Source: Streptomyces sp. YIM 130001 (lineage in GTDB: Bacteria > Actinomycetota > Actinomycetes > Streptomycetales > Streptomycetaceae). Taken from it: DNA of 64,000 nucleotides. Below are positions 34,457 to 44,664 of this stretch, piece after piece. The stretch spans positions 1-64,000 of the forward strand of contig NZ_KZ984552.1 of assembly GCF_003574445.1 (NCBI RefSeq). Direction: 5' to 3'. The translations under genes and the position numbers were made by a program. The first letter of the stretch is position 1. The number at the start of each line of letters is the position of its first letter. The notes below the pieces were generated by a model that ran no database searches, was not told where the DNA came from, and saw only the letters and a list, made by a program, of their open reading frames with translations.

Positions 34457-34510
34457 GCGCGTTGCGGTCGATCGATGCGCGTTGCGGTCGGTCGGGCTGC
34501 GTTGCGGTAT
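34457..34510. repeat. Three direct repeats with 20-bp period
   Basis: GCGCGTTGCGGTCG (34457-34470), the same sequence (34477-34490) and GCTGCGTTGCGGTAT-like sequence (34496-34510) recur at exactly 20-base intervals, 37-90 bases before the EEP-nuclease start. A two-turn period puts them on one face of the helix. Confidence 0.6.
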
Positions 34511-34546
34511 GTGGAGTGGGGGAGTCCGCGGGCTAGCCTGATCCGC

Positions 34547-35350
34547 GTGCCTTCCGACCCCCGTGCAGAGCTCCCCGAGTCCCTTGCACAGCTCCCGGAC
34601 TCCCGTACAGATCTTCCCGACTCCCGTACGGAACAAGGCGGTTCGGCCGTCGTCCGGGTGCTCAGCTACAACATCCGCTCGATGCGCGACGACACCGCGG
34701 CGCTCGCCCGGGTGATCACCGCCTGTGCGCCCGACCTCGTCCTCGTCCAGGAGGCGCCGCGATTCTTCCGCTGGCGCAAGCACCTCGCCCGGCTCGCCAG
34801 AACCTCCGGTCTGGTCGTGCTCTCCGGCGGTGCCACCGCGTCGGGGCCCGCGCTGCTCTGCTCGCTGCGCGCCACCGTGGAGCGCACCGAGGATGTGCTC
34901 CTCCCGCTCACGCCCGGACTGCACCGGCGCGGCTTCGCCACCGCAGTGGTCCGCTTCGGCGGCGCCCGTCTCGGCGTGGTGAGCTGCCATCTCTCGCTGC
35001 AGAAGGACGAGCGGTACGCGCAGGGAGGAATGCTTCTCGACCGGCTCGCGGCCCTCGGTGTGCCGCACGCCCTCGCGGGCGGTGACATCAACGAGCGTCC
35101 CACCGGCCGCACCTTCCGGCGCCTGGCCGGACAGCTGCAGGACTGCTGGGCGGTACGGCCGTGGGGCGCCGAGTACACCTCGACGCCCGCCGATCCCCAC
35201 CAGCGCATCGACGCCGTCTTCGCCACCCAAGGGATCGAGGTGCTCGGCTGCGGAGTGCCCCTCGATCTGCCGGGTGTGGACGCCGAGGACCTGTTGGCGG
35301 CCACCGATCACCTGCCGGTCCTCACCGCGCTGCGGGTGCCGGCCGCCTGA
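34547..35350 (+). CDS. Endonuclease/exonuclease/phosphatase (EEP) family protein
   Basis: 267 residues. DNase I-like blocks: SYNIRSM (metal-binding Asn), QEAPRF (Glu), CHLSL (His), GGDINERP (Asp/Asn), DAVF and DHLPV (catalytic Asp-His). No signal peptide is visible, so the protein is probably cytosolic. The N-terminus has three imperfect seven-residue repeats (LPESLAQ, LPDSRTD, LPDSRTE) encoded by 21-bp DNA repeats. GTG 34547 is chosen because TAGCCT lies seven bases upstream, consistent with a leaderless start; the frame is open to 34433. Substrate (DNA, RNA or phosphoester) unknown. Confidence 0.85.
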   Translation: MPSDPRAELPESLAQLPDSRTDLPDSRTEQGGSAVVRVLSYNIRSMRDDTAALARVITACAPDLVLVQEAPRFFRWRKHLARLARTSGLVVLSGGATASGPALLCSLRATVERTEDVLLPLTPGLHRRGFATAVVRFGGARLGVVSCHLSLQKDERYAQGGMLLDRLAALGVPHALAGGDINERPTGRTFRRLAGQLQDCWAVRPWGAEYTSTPADPHQRIDAVFATQGIEVLGCGVPLDLPGVDAEDLLAATDHLPVLTALRVPAA

Positions 35351-35379
35351 GCCCCGGCGGGCCGGCACCTCCCGCCCGG

Positions 35380-37695
<2,316 letters not shown>

Positions 37696-37728
37696 TCGAG
37701 TCGTCCGCGCGCCGCGGCCCCGCACGCC

Positions 37729-38418
37729 TCAGACCACCGCGCCGCGCCCCGGGTCCTCGTCCTCCTCGTCGTCGTCCTTCATCCGGGCGACGAGCGTCGC
37801 GAATCCGCCGAGGAACCCGCCGATGCTGAGGGTGGCCAGCCACCACGTCATCGGCCAGCCGAGCAGGATCGCGAGCAGCAGGAGCAACGGCCCGCCGAGC
37901 ACGGCCAGCCACGCGAACCTCGCGGTGGTGTCCGCGCTGGGCAGCGGCGGCGGCTCCGGCGGCACGAAGTGCCCCTCGTCGTCCGTCTCGGGCTCGTCCT
38001 GCGCCGGCCGGCTCGGGCTGTAGTCGCGTGGTCCGACGCCCGGTGCGAAGGCGATCGAGCCGCCGACGGCGCCGGCGGAGCTGCCTTCGTCCCGCTCGCC
38101 GTCGGTGTCGGCCTCGGGCTCGCCGGCGGGCGGCGTGTCCTTGCCCGTCGCCTCGGCGACCAGACCTGCGAGGTCCTCGATCGACTTGAAGGGCTTGGCG
38201 CCGGGCGGGTCCGGCGGCTCCTCGCCGTACCCCGCGACGATCTCGGCCCAGACCTCGTCCTCGTCGAGGCTGCGGGGCGCTTCCTCGGACGGTCCTTCGG
38301 GATCCTGGGGAGGGCCGCCGGCCGTCTCGGGCACCAGGGCCTCGTCCGTGGCCGCCGCTTCCTCGGCGCCGTCCTTCTCCTCGCGGCTTCGGTCGCGGTC
38401 CGCGTCGTGCTCAGTCAC
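37729..38418 (-). CDS. Acidic protein with C-terminal membrane helices, unknown function
   Basis: 229 residues. Residues 1-160 are strongly acidic, Pro/Glu/Asp-rich and probably disordered; two membrane helices follow (about 167-187 and 189-207), then an Asp/Glu-rich tail. GTG 38418 overlaps the stop of the upstream alpha/beta hydrolase gene, indicating coupling. No domain recognised. It may be a membrane partner of the hydrolase or of the neighbouring acyltransferase system. Confidence 0.8.
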   Translation of the reverse strand: MTEHDADRDRSREEKDGAEEAAATDEALVPETAGGPPQDPEGPSEEAPRSLDEDEVWAEIVAGYGEEPPDPPGAKPFKSIEDLAGLVAEATGKDTPPAGEPEADTDGERDEGSSAGAVGGSIAFAPGVGPRDYSPSRPAQDEPETDDEGHFVPPEPPPLPSADTTARFAWLAVLGGPLLLLLAILLGWPMTWWLATLSIGGFLGGFATLVARMKDDDEEDEDPGRGAVV

Positions 38419-39202
38419 CGGTCGAGGCCCCTTCCTTGTCCGCAGCCTTGTCCGCACTCGGGGCGAGCCCGGTCACGAAGGCGTAGCTGTCCTCGAAGAT
38501 CCGGTCCGCGTCGTGGTCCAACGTCGCGACATGGAAGCTCTGTTCCAGCAGGGTCTCGGTGACGTCCGTGGAGGAGACCCGGCTCAGCACGCGCGCCGAG
38601 TCGGCGGGCGGCACCACATGGTCCTGCGGACTGTGCAGGAGCAGCAGCGGCTGGGTCACCTGGGGCAGTTCGGAGTCGACGAGCCGGAAGAAGCGGCGCA
38701 GCGAATGGGCCGCATGCAGCGGCACCCGCTCGTACCCGATCTCGACGCCGGTCTCCTTGGCGATGTCGCTCGCGATGCCCTTGGTGGTCCGCACGAGGTG
38801 CCGGGCGACCGGCAGGGCGTGGGCGGCCAGGCCGTGCACCTTGTTCGCCGGATTGACCACGACGATGCCCTGGACGTCGCTGCCGTGCTTGGCGGCCAGT
38901 CGCAGGGCCAGGGCTCCGCCCATCGAGAGTCCGAAGACGAAGACGCGGGTGCAGCGGTCGAGCAGGGCCCGCAGCTCGCGGTCCACCTCCGCGTACCAGT
39001 CCTGCCAGCCGGTGATCTGCAGGTCCTGCCAGCGGGTGCCGTGCCCCGGCAGCAGCGGCAGCGAGACGGTCAGGCCGCGCTCGGCGAGGTACTCGGCCCA
39101 GGGGCGCATCGACTGGGGCGAGCCGGTGAAGCCGTGACAGAGGAGCACGCCGATCTCGCCGCCCTCGTGGCGGTACGGCTCGGCTCCGGGGAGGACCGGC
39201 AC
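38411..39202 (-). CDS. Alpha/beta hydrolase (carboxylesterase/monoacylglycerol lipase-like)
   Basis: 263 residues of the Est30/monoacylglycerol lipase type: oxyanion loop LLCHGFTGSP (about 17-26), nucleophile elbow GLSMGG (Ser), acidic residue in LLHSPQDHVVPP and catalytic histidine in SFHVATLDHD. GTG 39202 has AGGAG seven bases upstream. It is divergent from a PlsC-type acyltransferase gene (39384), which suggests joint work on glycerolipids or lysolipids. Its stop overlaps the following membrane protein gene. Confidence 0.9.
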   Translation of the reverse strand: MPVLPGAEPYRHEGGEIGVLLCHGFTGSPQSMRPWAEYLAERGLTVSLPLLPGHGTRWQDLQITGWQDWYAEVDRELRALLDRCTRVFVFGLSMGGALALRLAAKHGSDVQGIVVVNPANKVHGLAAHALPVARHLVRTTKGIASDIAKETGVEIGYERVPLHAAHSLRRFFRLVDSELPQVTQPLLLLHSPQDHVVPPADSARVLSRVSSTDVTETLLEQSFHVATLDHDADRIFEDSYAFVTGLAPSADKAADKEGASTGD

Positions 39203-39383
39203 CTTCGGTCTCCTGTTCGTGGAGAGGGGACGGGGTGCCTCGCGGGGGGAGCGCACTGCGGAGGCGTACTTCACCGTACGCGACCGGACCGACACCGACC
39301 AGGGCCGCAGGAGGCCGCGGTGCCCAGGAGCGCTGCGGTGCCAAGGGATAGGGTCTGTTCGACGGAACAGAAAGGCACCTGCG

Positions 39384-40181
39384 TTGATCTACGGCGTGAT
39401 GAAGCTGACCGTCGGCGGGTCCCTGAAGACTGTCTTCAGGCCCTGGGTGGAGGGCCTCGAGAACGTCCCTGCCGAGGGGTCGGCGATCCTCGCGAGCAAC
39501 CACCTCTCGTTCTCGGACTCCTTCTTCCTGCCCGCGGTCCTCGACCGGAAGATCACGTTCATCGCCAAGGCGGAGTACTTCACGTCGCCGGGGGTCAAGG
39601 GCAGGCTCACGGCCGCCTTCTTCAAGGGCGTCGGACAGCTCCCGGTAGACCGCTCCGGCGGGCGCGGCGCCGGTGAGGCCGCCATCCGCAGCGGCATCTC
39701 GGTACTCGAACGCGGCGAACTCTTCGGCATCTACCCGGAAGGCACCCGCTCGCCCGACGGCCGTCTCTACCGCGGCAAACCCGGTGGCCTCGCGCGCGTG
39801 GCCCTCGCCACCGGCGCACCGGTCGTCCCGGTCGCGATGATCGACACCGAGAAGATCCAGCCGCCCGGCAAGGCCGTACCCAAGCTGATGCGCCCGGGGA
39901 TCAGGATCGGCGAGCCCCTGGACTTCAGCCGGTACCAGGGGCTCGAGGGCGACCGTTTCATCCTGCGCTCGGTCACCGACGAGGTGATGTACGAGATCAT
40001 GAAGCTCTCCGGCCAGGAGTACGTCGACATCTACGCGACGGCGGCGAAGCGGCAGATCGCGGACGCGGCCAAGAAGCGGGCGGAGCTGGAGAAGGCCCGC
40101 AAGGCCGACGGCCAGGGGCCGGTGGACCGGCCGGGGCCGGCGGACGAGGGTGGGACGACGGACCGGTCCGTACCCGGTTAG
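39384..40181 (+). CDS. 1-acylglycerol-3-phosphate acyltransferase (PlsC family)
   Basis: 265 residues. The HX4D active site is in NHLSFSD (about residues 37-43), the substrate-binding motif in YPEGTRS, and a later conserved segment in PVVPVAMI. It transfers acyl groups to lysophosphatidic acid or a related acceptor at the inner membrane face. TTG 39384 is the preferred start (AAAGG nine bases upstream, product beginning MIYGVMKL); GTG 39396 or ATG 39399 are possible. The C-terminal 40 residues are charged and low-complexity. Followed by macS. Confidence 0.92.
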   Translation: MIYGVMKLTVGGSLKTVFRPWVEGLENVPAEGSAILASNHLSFSDSFFLPAVLDRKITFIAKAEYFTSPGVKGRLTAAFFKGVGQLPVDRSGGRGAGEAAIRSGISVLERGELFGIYPEGTRSPDGRLYRGKPGGLARVALATGAPVVPVAMIDTEKIQPPGKAVPKLMRPGIRIGEPLDFSRYQGLEGDRFILRSVTDEVMYEIMKLSGQEYVDIYATAAKRQIADAAKKRAELEKARKADGQGPVDRPGPADEGGTTDRSVPG

Positions 40182-40251
40182 GACGACAGGTTTCCGGCCG
40201 CGCACGCCCTCCGCGAGGGCACGCGGTACCGGCGGAAGCGAGGTGGGGGAG

Positions 40252-41481
40252 ATGGCCCGACGCGAACAGGTGCTGCGGATGTCCGTGGAGCTGCCGCTGT
40301 GGCGTGCCCTGAGCGCCTACCGCGTACTGACGATGCTGTACGCGGCCGCGCTGTTCGTGCACGGCCGCGCGGACTACGAGCGACCCTGGATCGGCTACGC
40401 GTTCCTCGCGGTGCTCGCCGTCTGGACCGTCGCCACCCTGCCGAGAGTGGCCAACGCGGCCAGCTGCACCCGGCGCTTCCTGGCCGCCGACCTCACCGTC
40501 GCCCTCACCGGCATACTCCTGACCCCGCTCGCCGACACCACCGAGGGCGACGGGCCGACCCTGCCGTCCATCTGGACCGCGGGTGCCGTCCTGGCCTTCG
40601 CCGTCAAGGGCGGCTGGCGCTGGGCGGCCGTGGCCTCCTCGCTGGTCGCCATGGCCAACCTGGTCCAGCGCGGCGCACCGAGCCAGGACGTCGTGCACAA
40701 CGTGCTCCTGGTCTGGGTCGCCTCCATCGCCATCGGCTACGTCGTCGAGGTGGCCCGCGCATCGGAGCGGACCCTGGCCAGGGCGCTGGAGATCGAAGCC
40801 GCGACCCGCGAGCGCGAACGGCTCGCCCGCGACATCCACGACAGCGTGCTCCAGGTCCTGTCCATGGTGCAGCGCCGAGGCGCCCAGATCGGCGGCGAGG
40901 CCGCGGAACTCGGCCGGATGGCTGGGGACCAGGAGGTCGCCCTGCGCAGCCTGGTGGCCGGCGGTGTGATCCCGGTGTCCCGCGCCAGCGACGACGCCTC
41001 GCAGGGTGCGCTGGTCCGCGAGGTCGACGATCCCGAGCACCCCGAATCCGGCGGCGCGTCGGACGGTCCCCGTGACCTGCGGAGTCTGCTCACCCCGTAC
41101 GCCGGTTCGCGGGTCACTCTCTCCGAACCGGGCGCCCCGGTCCTGCTCCCCGCGCACGCCGCACGTGAACTGGCCGCCGCTGTCGGTGCGGCCCTGGACA
41201 ATGTGCGGCAGCACGTGGGGGACGAGGCCCGAGCCTGGATCCTGGTCGAGGACTGGCCGGACGAGGTGATCGTGACGGTGCGCGACGACGGCCCCGGCAT
41301 CCCGGACGGCCGGCTCGCGCAGGCGGAGGGGGAGGGCCGCCTGGGTGTGGCCCAGTCGATCCGCGGCAGGCTCCGGGACATCGGCGGTACGGCCGACCTG
41401 GTCTCGATGCCGGGGCAGGGCACCGAGGTCGAGCTCAAGACACCGAAGCAGGACGACAAGCGGGGGAAGGCGGCACGATGA
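40252..41481 (+). CDS. macS: Sensor histidine kinase MacS (morphogenesis-associated two-component system)
   Basis: 409 residues: five or six membrane helices in the first 165 residues, a short linker, then a HisKA_3 dimerisation domain with H196 in RLARDIHDSVLQVLSMVQRR and a C-terminal HATPase (ALDNVRQHV, DDGPGIP, GLGV-like GRLGVAQSI). This is the NarL-partner kinase type. ATG 40252 sits directly after a G-rich run; the in-frame GTG 40243 is an alternative. Its stop overlaps macR (ATGA). The orthologous pair SCO2120/SCO2121 in S. coelicolor controls aerial development and membrane or secreted proteins. Confidence 0.9.
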   Translation: MARREQVLRMSVELPLWRALSAYRVLTMLYAAALFVHGRADYERPWIGYAFLAVLAVWTVATLPRVANAASCTRRFLAADLTVALTGILLTPLADTTEGDGPTLPSIWTAGAVLAFAVKGGWRWAAVASSLVAMANLVQRGAPSQDVVHNVLLVWVASIAIGYVVEVARASERTLARALEIEAATRERERLARDIHDSVLQVLSMVQRRGAQIGGEAAELGRMAGDQEVALRSLVAGGVIPVSRASDDASQGALVREVDDPEHPESGGASDGPRDLRSLLTPYAGSRVTLSEPGAPVLLPAHAARELAAAVGAALDNVRQHVGDEARAWILVEDWPDEVIVTVRDDGPGIPDGRLAQAEGEGRLGVAQSIRGRLRDIGGTADLVSMPGQGTEVELKTPKQDDKRGKAAR

Positions 41482-42302
41482 CAGGCCCTGGCGACACCGT
41501 GGGACCACGGACGGACGGAGCGGACCGTAGGAAGGCGCCGGACGAAGGAGGCGACGGGAGGCCGACGGACGCCGCCGACGCACCGGACGGCGAGCAGGCG
41601 GAAGCGCGGCGGAGCGGCGGCCCCGCCCCCATCAAGGTCATGGTGGTCGACGACCACCCGATGTGGCGGGACGCCGTCGCCCGCGACCTCGGCGCCGAGC
41701 CCGGCTTCGAGGTCGTCGCCACCGCGGGCGACGGCGAGCAGGCGGTGCGCAGGGCCCGGGCGGCAGCACCCGACGTCCTCGTCCTCGATCTCAACCTGCC
41801 CGCCAAGCCCGGGGTCCAGGTCTGCAAGGAACTGGTCGGCACCGACCCGGCTCTGCGCGTCCTGGTCCTCTCGGCCAGCGGCGAGCACGCCGACGTTCTG
41901 GAGGCGGTCAAGTCCGGGGCCACCGGGTACCTGGTCAAATCGGCCTCCACCGAGGAACTGATCGACGCCGTGCGCCGGACGGCCGACGGAGACCCCGTGT
42001 TCACGCCGGGTCTCGCGGGCCTGGTCCTCGGCGAGTACCGCAGGCTCGCCTCCGAACCAGCCCCGGCGACCGCGGACGAGCCCCTGGCCCCGCAGCTCAC
42101 CGACCGGGAGACGGAGGTGCTCCGCCTGGTCGCCAAGGGCCTGAGCTACAAGCAGATCGCCGAGCGCCTGGTGATCTCCCACCGCACCGTGCAGAACCAC
42201 GTCCAGAACACCCTCGGCAAGCTCCAGCTGCACAATCGGGTCGAGCTGGTCCGCTACGCCATCGAGCGCGGCCTCGACGAGGAGCCTCCGGAGTCCCGCT
42301 GA
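41478..42302 (+). CDS. macR: LuxR/NarL-family response regulator MacR
   Basis: 274 residues. An unusual 50-residue disordered Asp/Gly/Arg-rich extension precedes the receiver domain (VMVVDDHPMWRD, phospho-acceptor D104 in VLDLNLP, lysine in LVKSAS). The C-terminal LuxR helix-turn-helix (LTDRETEVLRLVAKGLSYKQIAERLVISHRTVQNHVQ) is standard. Coupled to macS by a four-base overlap. The extension is mostly charged and may be variable between strains. Confidence 0.93.
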   Translation: MTGPGDTVGPRTDGADRRKAPDEGGDGRPTDAADAPDGEQAEARRSGGPAPIKVMVVDDHPMWRDAVARDLGAEPGFEVVATAGDGEQAVRRARAAAPDVLVLDLNLPAKPGVQVCKELVGTDPALRVLVLSASGEHADVLEAVKSGATGYLVKSASTEELIDAVRRTADGDPVFTPGLAGLVLGEYRRLASEPAPATADEPLAPQLTDRETEVLRLVAKGLSYKQIAERLVISHRTVQNHVQNTLGKLQLHNRVELVRYAIERGLDEEPPESR

Positions 42303-42436
42303 CCCGGAGGCAACCCGGGGGAAGCAGGAGATCAACACCTGCTTCTTTCAAGGGAATTGACGTCCCGACCATCCCGGAGTGACCTGGATCACCATTAGCG
42401 TGGCCGCACACAGCCATGTGGTGAAGGGATGATTCC

Positions 42437-43465
42437 ATGCGGGTCGGAGTACTGACCGGAGGAGGCGACTGCCCTGGGCTCAACGCCGTCATCCGGGGCA
42501 TCGTCCGCAAGGGCGTGCAGGAGTACGACTACTCATTCATCGGCTTCAGGGACGGCTGGCGGGGACCGCTCGAGGGTGACGCGGTGCCTCTCGGCATCCC
42601 GTCGGTGCGCGGCATCCTGCCGCGCGGCGGCACCATCCTCGGCTCCTCGCGGACCAACCCCCTCAAGGAGCGAGACGGCATCCGCCGGATCAAGGAGAAC
42701 CTCGCCAAGTCCGAGGTCGACGCCCTGATCGTGATCGGCGGCGAGGACACCCTGGGCGTCGCAGCCCGCCTCGACGACGAGTACGGCGTCCACGTCGTCG
42801 GCGTACCCAAGACCATCGACAACGACCTCTCGGCAACCGACTACACCTTCGGCTTCGACACCGCGGTCGGCATCGCCACCGAGGCCATCGACCGGCTGCA
42901 CACCACGGCCGAGTCCCACATGCGGGTCCTGGTCGTCGAGGTGATGGGCCGGCACGCGGGCTGGATCGCCCTGCACTCGGGTCTGGCCGGCGGAGCCAAC
43001 GCGATCCTCATCCCGGAACAGCGCTTCGACGTCGACCAGGTCTGCGCCTGGGTCAACTCGCGATTCCGCGCCTCGTACGCACCGATCGTGGTGATCGCCG
43101 AAGGGGCGATGCCACGCGACGGCGACGTGGTGCTCAAGGACGGCTCGCTCGATTCCTACGGTCACGTCCGGCTCTCCGGCGTCGGCGAGTGGCTGGCCAA
43201 GCAGATCGAGGACCGCACCGGAAAGGAGGCCCGTACGACGGTGCTCGGCCATGTGCAGCGAGGCGGCACCCCGAGCGCCTTCGACCGCTGGCTCGCCACC
43301 CGCTTCGGCCTGCACGCCATCGAGGCGGTGCGCGACGGGGACTTCGGGAAGATGGTCGCGCTGCGCGGCACCGACATCGTGCGGGTGCCGATCGCCGACG
43401 CCACCGCCCGCCTGAAGACGGTGGACCCCGAGCTGTACGAGGAGGTCGGCGTCTTCTTCGGCTGA
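42437..43465 (+). CDS. pfkA: Phosphofructokinase with pyrophosphate-type donor residues
   Basis: 342 residues of the PfkA family; phosphorylates fructose 6-phosphate. Phosphate-donor loop GGGDCPGLNAVIR (8-20), catalytic segment PKTIDNDLSATDYTFGFDTA (124 onwards). The donor-specificity positions are D104 (GGEDTL) and K125 (PKTIDND). E. coli's ATP enzyme has glycine at both, and characterised PPi enzymes have Asp and Lys. ATG 42437 follows GAAGGGA. It lies alone between macR and the dehydrogenase. Family is certain; use of ATP or PPi must be tested. Confidence 0.93.
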   Translation: MRVGVLTGGGDCPGLNAVIRGIVRKGVQEYDYSFIGFRDGWRGPLEGDAVPLGIPSVRGILPRGGTILGSSRTNPLKERDGIRRIKENLAKSEVDALIVIGGEDTLGVAARLDDEYGVHVVGVPKTIDNDLSATDYTFGFDTAVGIATEAIDRLHTTAESHMRVLVVEVMGRHAGWIALHSGLAGGANAILIPEQRFDVDQVCAWVNSRFRASYAPIVVIAEGAMPRDGDVVLKDGSLDSYGHVRLSGVGEWLAKQIEDRTGKEARTTVLGHVQRGGTPSAFDRWLATRFGLHAIEAVRDGDFGKMVALRGTDIVRVPIADATARLKTVDPELYEEVGVFFG

Positions 43466-43467
43466 TC

Positions 43468-43499
43468 CGTCGGCCCGTCGGCCCGTCGGCCCGCCGGCC
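43468..43499. repeat. 8-bp tandem repeat downstream of pfkA
   Basis: CGTCGGCC occurs three times (43468, 43476, 43484), followed by one variant CGCCGGCC (43492), immediately after the pfkA stop. Probably a slippage-prone microsatellite. Confidence 0.75.
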
Positions 43500-43656
43500 C
43501 GTCCGTCCGCCCTGTCCGTCGATCCGTGGTCCCGGCCGGCCGTGCTCCACCGAGCGCTCCGGAGTGTCCCGGCCGGGACACCGCCGTATATTCGCCCTGT
43601 CCGGTGCACTGCGCAAAGCAGACGAAAGCCGCAGCGACGAGAAGACGGGACGAGAC

Positions 43657-44664
43657 GTGGAGATCCTGGCGTTCGGTGTGCAGTCCGACGAGCGGCCGCT
43701 GCTCGAGAGGGCCTTCGCGGGCCACCACGACATCCGCTGCGTGGACGTCTTCCTGAACGAGGACACCGCCCCCATCGCGGCGGGCTACGAGGCCGTCTCG
43801 ACCAGCGTCAACGCCAGCCTCAACCACCGCGTGCTGCAGACCCTCGCAGCCGGCGGCACCCAGTTCATCGCCCAGCGCTCGACCGGCTTCAACAACATCG
43901 ACCTGCAGGTCGCCGAGCGGCTCGGCCTCACCGTCGCCCGTGTCTCGTACTACTCGCCGTACTCGGTGGCCGAGTTCGCCTGGACCCTCGCCATGGCCGT
44001 CAACCGCCGCATCGTCCGCGCCGCCGGCCGCACCCGCGACTTCGACTTCCGCCTCGACGGTCTGCTCGGCCGCGACCTGCACGGGCGTACCGCAGGAGTA
44101 CTCGGCACCGGCAAGATCGGCGAAGCCTTCACCCGGATCGCCCACGGCTTCGGCATGCGCCTGCTCGGCTGGGACGTCGCAGAGAACCCGGCCCTCGAGG
44201 AACTCGGCATGGAGTACGTCGACAAGGAGCGCCTCCTTGCCGAGTCCGACCTGATCAGCCTGCACGTACCCCTGCTGCCGGCCACCGAGCACCTGATCGG
44301 CGCCGCCCAGCTGAAGTCCATGAAGGACGACGCGATCCTGGTCAACTCCAGCCGCGGAGGCCTGATCGACACCGAGGCCCTGGTCGGCGAGCTGCGCCTC
44401 GGCCGCTTCGCCGGCGTCGGCCTCGACGTCTACGAGGCCGAGGCCGGGCTCTTCTTCCTCGACAAGTCGATCCAGGGCATCGAGGACGACACCCTGGCCC
44501 GCCTCGTCACGTTCCCCAACGTGGTGGTGACCTCGCACCAGGCGTACTACACCGTCGACGCGGTCGGCGAGATCATCGCCACCACCTTGCAGAACGTCCT
44601 CGACTACACCGAGGGCCGACGCAGCGAGAACGTGCTCGTCCCGGCCCCGCCCGCCACCAGCTGA
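43657..44664 (+). CDS. D-2-hydroxyacid dehydrogenase (D-lactate dehydrogenase-like)
   Basis: 335 residues. NAD-binding GTGKIG (about 150-155), catalytic Arg in NSSRGGLID, Glu in LDVYEAE and acid/base His in TSHQAYYTVDA, as in fermentative LdhA-type D-lactate dehydrogenases; interconversion of pyruvate and D-lactate is the probable reaction. GTG 43657 is chosen for its match to the family N-terminus (EILAFGVQSDERP); GGGACGAG lies nearby. Upstream 190 bases contain the tandem repeat and a TATATT at about 43587. Convergent with trpEG, ending 60 bases inside its reading frame on the other strand. Confidence 0.88.
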   Translation: MEILAFGVQSDERPLLERAFAGHHDIRCVDVFLNEDTAPIAAGYEAVSTSVNASLNHRVLQTLAAGGTQFIAQRSTGFNNIDLQVAERLGLTVARVSYYSPYSVAEFAWTLAMAVNRRIVRAAGRTRDFDFRLDGLLGRDLHGRTAGVLGTGKIGEAFTRIAHGFGMRLLGWDVAENPALEELGMEYVDKERLLAESDLISLHVPLLPATEHLIGAAQLKSMKDDAILVNSSRGGLIDTEALVGELRLGRFAGVGLDVYEAEAGLFFLDKSIQGIEDDTLARLVTFPNVVVTSHQAYYTVDAVGEIIATTLQNVLDYTEGRRSENVLVPAPPATS

